64,000 nt of DNA from Clostridia bacterium (GTDB lineage: Bacteria > Bacillota > Clostridia > Oscillospirales > Acutalibacteraceae): positions 1 through 64,000 of the forward strand of contig JAFURT010000005.1 in assembly GCA_017471765.1 (NCBI GenBank), written 5' to 3'. Below, in pieces: positions 7,989 through 16,691 of the stretch. The notes under the pieces are model-generated. The model saw nothing but the letters and a program-made list of their open reading frames with translations, did not search any database and had not been told where the DNA came from. Position numbers and translations under genes: made by a program. The first letter of the stretch is position 1. Every line of letters begins with the position of its first letter.

Positions 7989-9791
7989 ATGGCAAAGAAC
8001 AGATACATCGGCGAGTATCCGGTTATCGGTATTCGCCCCACCATCGATGGCCGCCGCGGCCCGCTGAAGGTGCGGGAGGGCCTGGAGGAGCAGACCATGG
8101 CGATGGCTCAGGCGGCGAAGAAGCTGTTTGAGGAGAACATCCAGTATTCCAACGGCGAGCCGGTGAAGGTGGTTATTGCTGATACTACCATCGGCCGTGT
8201 GGCGGAGAGCGCCGCCTGCGCCGCCAAGTTTAAGAAAGAGGGCGTGGATATCACCCTGACCGTCACCCCCTGCTGGTGCTACGGCTCCGAGACCATGGAC
8301 ATGGACCCCATGACTATTAAGGGCGTGTGGGGCTTTAACGGTACCGAGCGTCCCGGCGCCGTGTATCTGGCCTCCGTGCTGGCCACCCACGCTCAGAAGG
8401 GTCTGCCGGCCTTCGGCATCTATGGCCATGATGTGCAGAATCTGGACGAGGTAGAGAATATTCCTGCCGACGTGCAGGAGAAGCTGTTGCGCTTCGGCCG
8501 TGCCGCTGTGGCGGTTGCGACTATGCGGGGCAAATCCTACCTGCAGATCGGCTCGATCTGCATGGGTATCGGCGGCTCGATTATCGACCCCGCCTTCATC
8601 GAGGAATATCTGGGTATGCGTGTGGAGTCTGTGGATGAGGTGGAAATTATCCGCCGCATGTCCGAGGGCATCTATGACGCCGCCGAGGTAGAGAAGGCGA
8701 AGGCCTGGATTGCGGAAAACTGCAAAGAGGGCTGGGATAAGAACCCCGAGTTCGTCCGCACCTCCGACGAGAAGAAGGCGGAGCAGTGGGACTTCCTGGC
8801 GAAGATGTACTGCATCATCAAAGACCTGATGAATGGCAACCCCAACCTGCCGGCCGGTTGTGAGGAGGAGATGGTAGGACACAACGCCATCGCCGCCGGC
8901 TTCCAGGGCCAGCGTCAGTGGACGGACTTCTATCCCAACTGCGACTTCCCCGAGGCGCTGCTCAACTCCACCTTTGACCACAATGGCGCCCGTGAGCCTT
9001 ACATCCTGGCCACCGAGAACGACGTGCTCAACGGTTTGGGCATGCTGTTCATCAAACTGCTCACCAACCGGGCGGCGATGTTCTCGGATGTGCGTACTTA
9101 CTGGTCTCCCGAGGCCTGCGAGAAGGCTTCCGGCTATGCCGTGGACGGCGTTGCCAAGGAGAACGGCGGCTTTATCCACCTGATTAACTCCGGTGCCACG
9201 GCGCTGGATGCCTGTGGCGAGTGTACCGACGAGAACGGCGTCCACCTGATGAAGAAGTGGTGGGAGGTTACCGACGAGGATATCAAGAAGATGACCGAGG
9301 CCACCACCTGGCCGGCGGCGGATAACGGCTATTTCCGTGGCGGCGGCTTCTCCAGCTCCTTCACCACCCGTGCCGAGATGCCGGCGACCATGATTCGTCT
9401 AAATCTGGTCAAGGGTCTGGGCCCCGTGTTGCAGATCGCCGAGGGTTGGACGGTCAACCTGCCGGATGACGTGACCAAGACGCTGATGATGCGTACCGAT
9501 CCCACCTGGCCCTGCACCTGGTTTACCCCCCGTTGCGACGGTAAGGAGGGCAGCCCCTTCAACACCGCCTACGATGTGATGAACAACTGGGGCGCCAACC
9601 ACGGTGCCATCGCCTACGGCCACATCGGTGCCGATCTGATCACCATGTGCTCCATGTTGCGCATCCCCGTGTGCATGCATAATGTGCCGGATGCGGATGT
9701 ATACCGTCCTGCCGCCTGGAATGCCTTTGGTATGGATAAGGAGGGCCAGGATTACCGTGCCTGTGCCGCCTACGGCCCGCTGTATAAGTAA
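7989..9791 (+). CDS. fucI: L-fucose isomerase
   Basis: This 600-aa cytosolic enzyme interconverts L-fucose and L-fuculose using Mn2+. The family start [10 protein letters not shown], the block [15 protein letters not shown] and the conserved [19 protein letters not shown] are all present. Length matches the E. coli enzyme (591 aa). AGGAGG lies 9 nt before the ATG. The gene stands alone: fuculokinase, fuculose-phosphate aldolase and a fucose permease are not in the window, so the rest of the pathway must be elsewhere. A nagB gene just upstream, separately transcribed, suggests this region serves mucin- or milk-glycan monosaccharides. D-arabinose isomerase activity is also common in the family. 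Confidence 0.95.
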   Translation: MAKNRYIGEYPVIGIRPTIDGRRGPLKVREGLEEQTMAMAQAAKKLFEENIQYSNGEPVKVVIADTTIGRVAESAACAAKFKKEGVDITLTVTPCWCYGSETMDMDPMTIKGVWGFNGTERPGAVYLASVLATHAQKGLPAFGIYGHDVQNLDEVENIPADVQEKLLRFGRAAVAVATMRGKSYLQIGSICMGIGGSIIDPAFIEEYLGMRVESVDEVEIIRRMSEGIYDAAEVEKAKAWIAENCKEGWDKNPEFVRTSDEKKAEQWDFLAKMYCIIKDLMNGNPNLPAGCEEEMVGHNAIAAGFQGQRQWTDFYPNCDFPEALLNSTFDHNGAREPYILATENDVLNGLGMLFIKLLTNRAAMFSDVRTYWSPEACEKASGYAVDGVAKENGGFIHLINSGATALDACGECTDENGVHLMKKWWEVTDEDIKKMTEATTWPAADNGYFRGGGFSSSFTTRAEMPATMIRLNLVKGLGPVLQIAEGWTVNLPDDVTKTLMMRTDPTWPCTWFTPRCDGKEGSPFNTAYDVMNNWGANHGAIAYGHIGADLITMCSMLRIPVCMHNVPDADVYRPAAWNAFGMDKEGQDYRACAAYGPLYK

Positions 9792-9805
9792 TCACGACCT
9801 ATAAG

Positions 9806-9840
9806 AAGAGCCGTGCATCATGTGATGCACGGCTCTTTTG
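9806..9840. terminator. Bidirectional terminator between fucI and the DUF1643 gene
   Basis: A perfect 15-bp stem (9806-9820 with 9823-9837) with a tight loop ends in TTTTG on the plus side. Confidence 0.75.
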
Positions 9841-9846
9841 TGCTTC

Positions 9847-10470
9847 TTACCGTCCGGAAAATTGTTCCCGGTAGGCGGCGGCGTCAAAGGCGTCCAGGCC
9901 GCAGTCCTTGCGTAGGTACAGGGGGTGGTGAGGGTGGCCGGCCTTTGACCGGCGGCCGGCAGTCACCCAGCGTGCGCCGTAGTCTGCGCCGATGGCCAGC
10001 ATATCCTGCAGACAATCAAACAGATAGGGACGCTTTTCGATGATGGTGCCCCAGGCCGCCCACACCGTGGGCGTACCGGCACACCCGGCCAGCACATAGC
10101 GGAAGGCGGCCATGTTCTCCCGGTGGAGTGCCTCGTTGCAGGCGGTGTCCATGCAGTCGGGGTCGGTGGCCCGCTGGGCGTAGACGTTGAACATAATGAA
10201 GCTGTCAAAGCCGTTGCCCTTGGCGATACGCTCCACCGATTTGAGCGTGTTGTCCAGGTCGCCCGGCACAGCGGTGGAGGGGTTGATGCCGATGCAGATG
10301 AGAGGGTTCTGTCCCCGGGTGCCGAGAATGTACCGATAGGGGGCAAACTGGCTCGGCACGTACAGCCACCCCTCCCGGTCGTAGTCGCAGGGGGAGCCAC
10401 TCTCCTGAGCCAGCGCCTCGGCAAAGGGGAGGATGGACAGCTCTTGGGTATCCACCGTGGGGGTATACAT
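9847..10470 (-). CDS. DUF1643 domain protein
   Basis: This 207-aa soluble protein shows the DUF1643 pattern: YRYILGTRG, then PLICIGINPSTAVPGDLDNT, then a strand-rich segment with NVYAQRATDPDCM, and a WAAWG strand. The reaction is not known; the NPSTA block recalls glycosylase- or nucleotide-binding folds of the uracil-DNA glycosylase type, but this is only a resemblance. The ATG at 10470, 8 nt after AAAGGA, is preferred to the ATG at 10479, which lies within the ribosome site. It follows the SNF2 helicase by 19 bp on the same strand, so the two form an operon. Confidence 0.85.
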   Translation of the reverse strand: MYTPTVDTQELSILPFAEALAQESGSPCDYDREGWLYVPSQFAPYRYILGTRGQNPLICIGINPSTAVPGDLDNTLKSVERIAKGNGFDSFIMFNVYAQRATDPDCMDTACNEALHRENMAAFRYVLAGCAGTPTVWAAWGTIIEKRPYLFDCLQDMLAIGADYGARWVTAGRRSKAGHPHHPLYLRKDCGLDAFDAAAYREQFSGR

Positions 10471-10489
10471 AGGCCACATCCTTTCGTTT

Positions 10490-13400
10490 TTATTCCAGCA
10501 GTTCCAGTAGTTCTTCTGCCGTCAGGTCGTTGATGCTGGGGGTCTTGCCCCCCACTACCTGCTCGGCCAACTGCCACTTGCTTTCCTGCATTTGCAGGAT
10601 TTTTTCCTCCACCGTATCCCGGGCGATGAGCCGGATGACCTGCACCGGGTTTTTCTGCCCGATGCGGTGGGCCCGGTCGGTGGCTTGGTTTTGCACGGAC
10701 ATATTCCACCACGGGTCGTAGTGGATGACCATGTCCGCCCCGGTCAGGTTGAGGCCGGTGCCGCCGGCCTTCAGAGAGATGAGGAACACCGCTGTTTCGT
10801 CGGTGTTGAAGGCTTCCACCAGCCGGGCTCGTTCCTCCTTGGGGGTGGAGCCCTGGAGCAGGTAATAGGAGATGCTCTCCTGCTCCAGCCGCTTGCGGAT
10901 GATGGCCAGCATGGAGGTGAACTGGGAGAACAGCAACACCTTGTGGCCACCGGCGGTGGCCTCCTGCAGTAGTTCGATACAAGCATCCAGTTTACAGCTG
11001 CCGCCGGTGTACCCCTCACAGCACAGCCGGGGGTCACAGCACAGCTGCCGCAACCGGGTGAGCATGGCCAGCACGGTCAGCCGGTTTTTGCCGGTCAGGT
11101 GACCCATGCCGGTGATTTGTTGCCGCAACTGGGCGATAGCCGACAGATATACCTGCCGTTGGGGACGGTCCATGGTGGCGGGCAGTACACGCTCCGTCTT
11201 GGGGGGGAGCTCCGCCAGCACCTCGCTTTTCAGCCGGCGCAGGATGAAGGGGGACACCATCCGCCGTAGCCGGGTAAGAGCCCGGTCATCCTGCTCCCGT
11301 AGGATGGGTTGTTCCAACCGACTGCGGAATTTGGGATAGGAAAACAGCAGCCCCGGCATCAGGAAGTCCATGATGCTCCACAATTCGCCCAGCCGGTTTT
11401 CCACCGGCGTACCGGTGAGAGCGAAGCGGCTGGCCGCCCGGATGGTTTTCACCGCCCGGGCATTTTGGGTGCGGCTGTTTTTGATATATTGTGCCTCGTC
11501 CAGGACATGATAGCGGAAGGTGAGAGGCGTATAGGCATCCACATCCCGCTTGAGCATATCGTAGGAGGTGATGATAACGTCATAGCTACTCACCGTGTCC
11601 AGCCGGCGGCGGCGTTCAGCCGCATCCCCGATGACGCACAGTACCCGCAGGGCCGGGGTAAACCGGGCAATCTCCCGCTCCCAGCCCAGTACCACCGAGG
11701 TGGGACAGACCACCAGGGAGGGAACGGTGTTGCCGGCCTCCTTGGCCGCCAGCAGCAGGGCGATAATCTGTATGGTCTTACCCAGGCCCATATCGTCGGC
11801 CAGGATACCGCCGAAGCCCAGTTCCTCCATGGTGCGCAGCCACCGGTAACCGGCCCGCTGATAGCCACGCAGGACAGGTTGCAGGCTGGCCGGCAGTTCA
11901 TAGCGGCTGTTCACCGCCCGGGAGAAGCGGTCCAGCAGGCTGGTGAAGGTGCGGTCACGCCGCACATCCCCCCGGTGCTCCCGGAGCAGGCGCTCCAGAT
12001 ACAGCGCCCGGTATTTGGGCAGAGACAGGTGGCCGCTTTTGAGGTCTTTCGGGGAGAGCCCCAGGCCCTCCGCCAGTTCGGCCAGCCTGGCCAGCTCCAC
12101 GCTGTCCAGAGCGATAAACCGGCCATCCTGTAGCCGGTGATAGGGCCGGTTTTCCCGATAGCCGGACAGGATACCGGCCAGCTCGGCGGGGTCGATGTGT
12201 TCCAGTTCCAACTGCATATTTAGCAGGTCATCCACCAGCCCGATGCTGACAGTGAAGCGGGGGGCGGTGGCCAGGGACACCTGTTGCATGGCGGCGGTGG
12301 GATACACTTCTGCCACCTGCTCCAGCTTAGGCAGACCCTGTGTGATGAAGCCATACAGCGCCGCCTCGTCCCCATCCATACGCAGTAGTTCAGGGTCGTC
12401 CGGGTCGGCGGAGAAATAGCGTTGTAGCAGCAGGCGTACCCGCAATTCCTTCAGGGTATCCTGCCAGGGCTGGGGGGCGGTGGCATAGCCCGCCGTCAGC
12501 CCGCCGCCGTAGCGGAAGATGACCCGGGCGGTGACGGTGTCGGGCTGGGGCAAATCCAGCCGAATTTCCGTCCGCATGGGGGGCGGTGCACTGCTTTCCA
12601 GGGCAGCCATATCCCCCTCCGGCCGGATGTAGGGACGGATTGCTGTCCATACCCCACTGCAAAAGGCAGGAAGTTGCTCGGTGGCGATAAACAGCCCTTG
12701 AGGACAGCGGTTGACAGTGCGTAGCCACTCGGTCATCCGCCGGGTATATTCACTGCCGGTGCGGTAGAGGGTGCCCCGGTGGAGCAGGTACAGGGTAGAG
12801 GTACCGTACACCGTCTGCACCGGCTCGCCGATGATGCGGACGCCGTCTCGCTCCTTGCGGATGGTGAGGGGCAGGGTGGGCAGGCCTTCCGCCAGGGTGA
12901 TGCGGTGTTCGCCATCCTCCCCACAGAGGGCGACGGTACTGCCAAGCAACAGGGAGAACAGCCGGTCGAAGCCGGCCGGGCTGAGCCGCAGTTCCCCCAC
13001 ATTGCCCAGCATGGCCTGGGGGATGCCCTGGCGTTCGGTCAGCTCGGCCAACAGGAACTCCAGCAGGGGCAGGCTCTCCGGAGCAAACCGTCCCCGGTGG
13101 TGGAGCAGGGTCAGCTGTTTGCCGTATACCGCCGTCTCCCCCCGAGCCATCTGTTCGCCGAAGCGGAGCAGGTTTTTGATGCTGTAGGGGCGCTCGTGCC
13201 CGACAGTGAAGGCCACACTGGCCCGGCCACCGGCCAGGGTCAGCATCGGCTGAAGGGATACCGGCGGCTCGTGCTCCTCGGCGGCGGTCAGCCGGGCGGC
13301 CTCCCGGGACAGGTACTGGTCGATAAGCTGGCGTGCGGCCGGGTCGGTCTCACCGCCTGCCCGGGTGACCGGGGCGGTGCTTGCCGGGGGGCCGTCCAGC

Positions 13401-13702
13401 ATATCCTTGTAGTATTTGTGCACCAGTGCCGCCACAATGTGCTTGCAGGCTCCATGGCCCGGTCGGAACTGGCCGCAGGTACATTCCAGATGGGTGGCCT
13501 CGTCTACGTCGCCGAAGCCTACCTCCACCCGGTAGGTGGCGGCAGGCTCCTGCACCGTGGCGGTGATGAGCTCCGGGTAGAAAGCGTCTGGGGTGCTGGT
13601 GTATTCCCGCACCCAGCCGGTGTTATAGCCGCTGACCCCACGCAGATAGGCTTGCCGTCCATCTGCCAGCGCACTGATTTTTTTGAGTGGATATAACGGC
13701 AT
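10490..13702 (-). CDS. SWIM zinc-finger SNF2-family helicase
   Basis: This 1070-aa protein is a DEAD/SNF2-type ATPase that should translocate on duplex DNA. A SWIM zinc finger lies at residues 74-88 (CTC...CKH). A long middle region (about 110-580) is of the bacterial SNF2-associated type. The ATPase core follows, with DDMGLGKT near residue 635, a DEAQ Walker B near 735, and the second RecA lobe near 890-1050 (QFTSMLAIIRKRL, GGTGLNLTGAD, ATDRAHRIGQ). No nuclease or methylase domain is seen. AAGGAGG precedes the ATG by 8 nt. It is the first gene of an operon with the DUF1643 gene. Bacterial homologues are widespread and poorly understood; a role in transcription or DNA repair is possible. Confidence 0.93.
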   Translation of the reverse strand: MPLYPLKKISALADGRQAYLRGVSGYNTGWVREYTSTPDAFYPELITATVQEPAATYRVEVGFGDVDEATHLECTCGQFRPGHGACKHIVAALVHKYYKDMLDGPPASTAPVTRAGGETDPAARQLIDQYLSREAARLTAAEEHEPPVSLQPMLTLAGGRASVAFTVGHERPYSIKNLLRFGEQMARGETAVYGKQLTLLHHRGRFAPESLPLLEFLLAELTERQGIPQAMLGNVGELRLSPAGFDRLFSLLLGSTVALCGEDGEHRITLAEGLPTLPLTIRKERDGVRIIGEPVQTVYGTSTLYLLHRGTLYRTGSEYTRRMTEWLRTVNRCPQGLFIATEQLPAFCSGVWTAIRPYIRPEGDMAALESSAPPPMRTEIRLDLPQPDTVTARVIFRYGGGLTAGYATAPQPWQDTLKELRVRLLLQRYFSADPDDPELLRMDGDEAALYGFITQGLPKLEQVAEVYPTAAMQQVSLATAPRFTVSIGLVDDLLNMQLELEHIDPAELAGILSGYRENRPYHRLQDGRFIALDSVELARLAELAEGLGLSPKDLKSGHLSLPKYRALYLERLLREHRGDVRRDRTFTSLLDRFSRAVNSRYELPASLQPVLRGYQRAGYRWLRTMEELGFGGILADDMGLGKTIQIIALLLAAKEAGNTVPSLVVCPTSVVLGWEREIARFTPALRVLCVIGDAAERRRRLDTVSSYDVIITSYDMLKRDVDAYTPLTFRYHVLDEAQYIKNSRTQNARAVKTIRAASRFALTGTPVENRLGELWSIMDFLMPGLLFSYPKFRSRLEQPILREQDDRALTRLRRMVSPFILRRLKSEVLAELPPKTERVLPATMDRPQRQVYLSAIAQLRQQITGMGHLTGKNRLTVLAMLTRLRQLCCDPRLCCEGYTGGSCKLDACIELLQEATAGGHKVLLFSQFTSMLAIIRKRLEQESISYYLLQGSTPKEERARLVEAFNTDETAVFLISLKAGGTGLNLTGADMVIHYDPWWNMSVQNQATDRAHRIGQKNPVQVIRLIARDTVEEKILQMQESKWQLAEQVVGGKTPSINDLTAEELLELLE

Positions 13703-13740
13703 GTCTATCGCCTCCTTCCCGGTTTTTTTAGTATCTTATT

Positions 13741-13769
13741 ATTATACCCCCAACCTTGTCTTTTGACAA
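13741..13769 (-). promoter_or_regulatory. Promoter of the SNF2-DUF1643 operon
   Basis: The minus strand has TTGTCA (13764-13769) and a perfect TATAAT (13741-13746) with a 17-bp spacer. The -35 box lies in a 7-bp inverted repeat (CCTTGTC/GACAAGG, about 13754-13771). Confidence 0.7.
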
Positions 13770-13797
13770 GGCTTTTTTATTAATATGTAAAGAATGC

Positions 13798-13829
13798 AAA
13801 GGCGCTCTGTAGATTAGCAGAGTGCCTTT
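13798..13829 (+). terminator. Hairpin upstream of the small DNA-binding gene
   Basis: A 12-bp stem with one G-T pair (13798-13809 with 13818-13829) lies between the divergent SNF2 operon and the small plus-strand gene. No gene ends here on the plus strand, so it may be an operator or an insulating hairpin and not a gene terminator. Confidence 0.45.
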
Positions 13830-13895
13830 ATGTTATGAATTATAACATATTATTCTAACAAGAAAAAAGACATACTTGATGTGAGGTGGTTTTTC

Positions 13896-14084
13896 GTGAA
13901 AGAGAAATTGATCATCAGACAAAAGTCCCTTCGGGGAGAAGATGGCTACAGGATCTTTTCTATCCGCATAAAGGAAGAAACGGTCAGAAATCTGGACGAG
14001 CTGTCCAAGGCGACCAATCGATCTCGCAACGAATTGATCAATATTCTTTTGGACTATGCTATTGACAACTGTGAGGTCAAATGA
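13896..14084 (+). CDS. Small ribbon-helix-helix-like protein
   Basis: This 62-aa protein reads like an Arc/CopG or MetJ-type ribbon-helix-helix domain. A short strand (RIFSIRIKEE) is followed by helices TVRNLDELSKATNRSRNELINILLDYAI. The start is taken as the GTG at 13896, 6 nt after GAGGTGG; a GTG at 13881 would precede that site. No toxin gene is adjacent; the next gene is a broken acyltransferase 76 bp on. It could be an orphan DNA-binding protein or the antitoxin half of a lost pair. Confidence 0.7.
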   Translation: MKEKLIIRQKSLRGEDGYRIFSIRIKEETVRNLDELSKATNRSRNELINILLDYAIDNCEVK

Positions 14085-14159
14085 CGTTGCGGCTTCGGCA
14101 TCCCGAATGCGTCTTTTCTCAGCAAAAAATGCATACGTGCAGGAGGAGTGGAGGAGTAT

Positions 14160-15148
14160 ATGATGGTATCAGTTCAAGCAACGGCGCAACCGACCGCCGC
14201 AAATAGGCAAAGTCTGACCGGTATTGATGTGGCAAAATTTGTTTTCGCCTGTTTAATTCCTTTCTTGCACATCTCCTTTGGCGACAGCCCGGTCAAAGAA
14301 ATTATGGCGCAGTATTTCGGGCGGTTGGGCGTTCCCTTCTTTTTCACCGTAGCGGGTATGCTGTTGGCAGGTTCCGTGGGGGTGCGCTCTCCCCGGGAGG
14401 CGCTGGTGCGGTTTGAAAAAAGAATGGCCGGTTGTTGCTCACCTGGCTGATTATCTATCTGCCTATTGTGGTGGTATATGAGGGTGTATCCTGGGGCCTT
14501 TTGCAGAGTGTCGTATTCCAGACTCCCGGCTATCTGTGGTATCTCACGGCAATGCTGGTAGCGGCAGTGCCCTTTTGCTTGGTGCGTAACCGGCGGCCGC
14601 TGTATGTGGTGGCGGGGGTGTTGTACGTGGCCGGTACGCTGTTTGGCGACACCTATATGTGGCTGACCGGCGGTATGCCCGGCTGGTATGCGGCGGTATT
14701 CCTTACCACCCGGAACGGCCTGCTGTTTGCGCTCCCCCTCCTGTGCGTGGGCGAGCAGATTGCGGCGGGCAGGGTCGTCCGGCATCTGCCGGTCAAGGCG
14801 GTGTGCAGTCTTGTGCTGTTGGTGGGAGAAATTCTGCTGGCCCGCAGCAAGGCTACGCCGGAGGCAGATTGCAGTATGTATCTGCTGTTACCGGTGGCGG
14901 TGTATTATCTGGTATCCTGGCTCCGTACCTGGAACCCCAACGTGGATACCCGGTTTATCCGAGGCGCCAGTACGGCAATTTATCTGGTGCAGTTTGGCTT
15001 TGTGGCCGTGGGGAAAAAGGCACTGGAGATTCTGCATATCCCGGACCATATCGGCGGTTGGATCATTTATGCCGCAGTGGTGGCCGGCGGTTGTGCGCTG
15101 TATGCTCTGTTCAGCCGGAATAAGTGGCTGAGCAAGCTGTTTGGATAA
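14160..15148 (+). pseudogene. Acyltransferase-3 family membrane protein, split by a frameshift
   Basis: Two frames together encode one polytopic acyltransferase (OafA/WecH type). The first (14160-14450) has the family start LTGIDVAKFVFACLIPFLHI and GVPFFFTVAGMLL. The second (in frame from before 14432 to 15148) carries the remaining membrane helices, such as TWLIIYLPIVVVY and FQTPGYLWYLTAML. They join after one extra A, or a -1 shift, at the A6 run at 14416-14421, which gives the smooth read FEKKNGRLLLTW. As written, the first frame ends at a TGA at 14448. Whether this is a real mutation, a slippage site or a sequence error cannot be decided here. Confidence 0.75.
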
Positions 15149-15272
15149 CCGGAAAATGTATCGATTTGATACATTCATTGCCTATAAGCAACTACGGCTG
15201 AAGAGATAATGCAAGTAGACACGGTGTTGCAGCAAGGGTATATAGCAGGAAGTTTGGAGAGGGGGAAGACGA

Positions 15273-16325
15273 ATGGCCAAGCAAAGAATACCATACATAG
15301 ATTTGCTGAAGACGATAGCGATATTTTTGGTCATCACCTTACACAGCGGAACGTGGCACACGGATTTTATTTCGCTGGGCTCCTGGCAATCCATGGGGCA
15401 GTATTGTGTACGCCTGTTTTGCGAGGGTGTGCCTATTTTTATGCTGATAAACGGCTTTTTGATGTTTGACAGGCCGTTTGATGCAAAAAAGCACATGCGC
15501 CGGACGCTAAGGGTGGTGTTTATCATCCTTTTATGGTCTCTCATCATGGATGTCAGCATCACGCTGATCAAAGGGGAGCCGCTGACCCTGCGTAGCGTGG
15601 TGGACTCGGTTCTGCATACCGACATCAACAATTCCCACACCGGTGTCTTGTGGTTTTTGCAGAAACTGGTGGTGGTCTATCTGGTGTTCCCTGTGCTCAA
15701 GCATCTGTATGATACCAAGCAAAAGCTTTTCGATTATCTGTTGCTGGTGCTGATGGTTTCCACCTATGGAATCAATCTCCTGTCGCTGGTTGCCGGCGTT
15801 GTGGATAAGAGTCTGCTACATGGTGTGGTTTTCTTTTGCAAGCAGTATTCCCTGGTGCTCGGCACGAATATTTACGTCATCTATTTCATGCTTGGCGGTT
15901 ATCTTTACAGGAATATGGAGACGATGCCCAAAAGGAAATATGCTGTGGCCGGCCTTGTCAGTGCGGTATTGACCTGCCTCCTGGGGGTTTCTGTGTCGTT
16001 CTATAAGGGAGCAACCTATTCGGCGGCTTTCAACTATTCCCAGATCTTTTTGCTGTTTACGGTGGTGGGGCTGTTTTTTGTCTGCAGCCGACTGCCTTTG
16101 CATAACCGTTTGTTAAACCGCGCGCTTTCCAGTGTAGGGGACAACACGATGGGAATCTATTTGTTACACAAGATCGTTATTGCTGTCATCGATAAAAAGG
16201 TAGATATCGCCGCCTGCTCGTTGGCGGAACGGATGGCCCTGTCATTGCTTGTGCTGTTCGTCAGCTGGGGGCTAACGGTTTTGATTCGGAAAATTCCCAA
16301 GGTATCGTGTATTATCAAACTGTGA
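15273..16325 (+). CDS. Acyltransferase-3 family membrane protein
   Basis: This 350-aa inner-membrane protein has about ten hydrophobic helices and the acyltransferase-3 signature: RIPYIDLLKTIAIFLVITLH, with the catalytic histidine after the first helix, CEGVPIFMLINGFLMF, and NSHTGVLWFLQKLVVVYLVFP. Members O-acetylate or succinylate cell-surface glycans. The start at 15273 follows GGGGGAAG. It lies 124 bp after the frameshifted paralogue; the two share architecture but not close sequence. The gap contains an 8-bp inverted repeat (15155-15162/15168-15175). Glycan target unknown. Confidence 0.88.
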   Translation: MAKQRIPYIDLLKTIAIFLVITLHSGTWHTDFISLGSWQSMGQYCVRLFCEGVPIFMLINGFLMFDRPFDAKKHMRRTLRVVFIILLWSLIMDVSITLIKGEPLTLRSVVDSVLHTDINNSHTGVLWFLQKLVVVYLVFPVLKHLYDTKQKLFDYLLLVLMVSTYGINLLSLVAGVVDKSLLHGVVFFCKQYSLVLGTNIYVIYFMLGGYLYRNMETMPKRKYAVAGLVSAVLTCLLGVSVSFYKGATYSAAFNYSQIFLLFTVVGLFFVCSRLPLHNRLLNRALSSVGDNTMGIYLLHKIVIAVIDKKVDIAACSLAERMALSLLVLFVSWGLTVLIRKIPKVSCIIKL

Positions 16326-16356
16326 GGGGTATTCCCGGGCGGTTTTGAAAAAAGAT

Positions 16357-16385
16357 TTGACAAATCCTTCCGTTTATGCTATTGT
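16357..16385 (+). promoter_or_regulatory. Promoter of the T-box asnS-asnA operon
   Basis: TTGACA (16357-16362) and an extended -10 (TG upstream of TATTGT at 16380-16385) are 17 bp apart. The start falls just before the T-box leader. Confidence 0.75.
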
Positions 16386-16390
16386 ATTAA

Positions 16391-16655
16391 AAAACCATGA
16401 CGGAGCCAAGTACCACAGCAAGGCGCCCCCAGCGAGCCGGGGAGGGTGAAAGCCCGGCGGAGAGCGGCTGTGCGAATAACCCTCCCGAGTTGCAAACTGA
16501 ACCGCCCGCAGGGGCGCAGTAGGGGCGCCGTAGGCCGTGCGTTAGACGGATAAGCCTTGTCAGAGGCGGAGTGGTCTGCAAAAGCAGACAAATTAGGTGG
16601 CACCACGGACACAGCGCTGTTCGTCCTAAGAGATTAGGGCGAATGGCGTTTTTTT
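16391..16655 (+). promoter_or_regulatory. T-box riboswitch (tRNA-Asn)
   Basis: The leader has the T-box bulge sequence AGGTGGCACCACGG (16596-16609). A terminator stem of 15 bp with three wobble pairs follows (16615-16629 with 16634-16648), then T7. Upstream are the Stem I features: the GGTGAAAGCCC apical region near 16445 and a specifier loop reading GAATAACCC, where AAC (16478-16480) is an asparagine codon. Uncharged tRNA-Asn should stabilise the antiterminator and switch on asnS-asnA; charged tRNA allows termination. This agrees with both downstream genes. Confidence 0.93.
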
Positions 16656-16691
16656 ATTGTTGCATACTATCCACAGAAGGAGAGACATATT

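Noticed and set aside
7968..9245. 425-aa open frame antisense to fucI
   Set aside because: Strong C/G third-base use leaves long open frames on the other strand. No ribosome site, and low-complexity His/Gly/Val composition.
13896..14084. Toxin-antitoxin module
   Set aside because: The ribbon-helix-helix-like protein has no toxin-sized partner on either side.
14414..14422. Programmed dnaX-type -1 frameshift
   Set aside because: The zero-frame codons are GAA AAA AGA, so the A AAA AAG heptamer is not in the phase needed for tandem slippage; only simple slippage on the A run remains possible.
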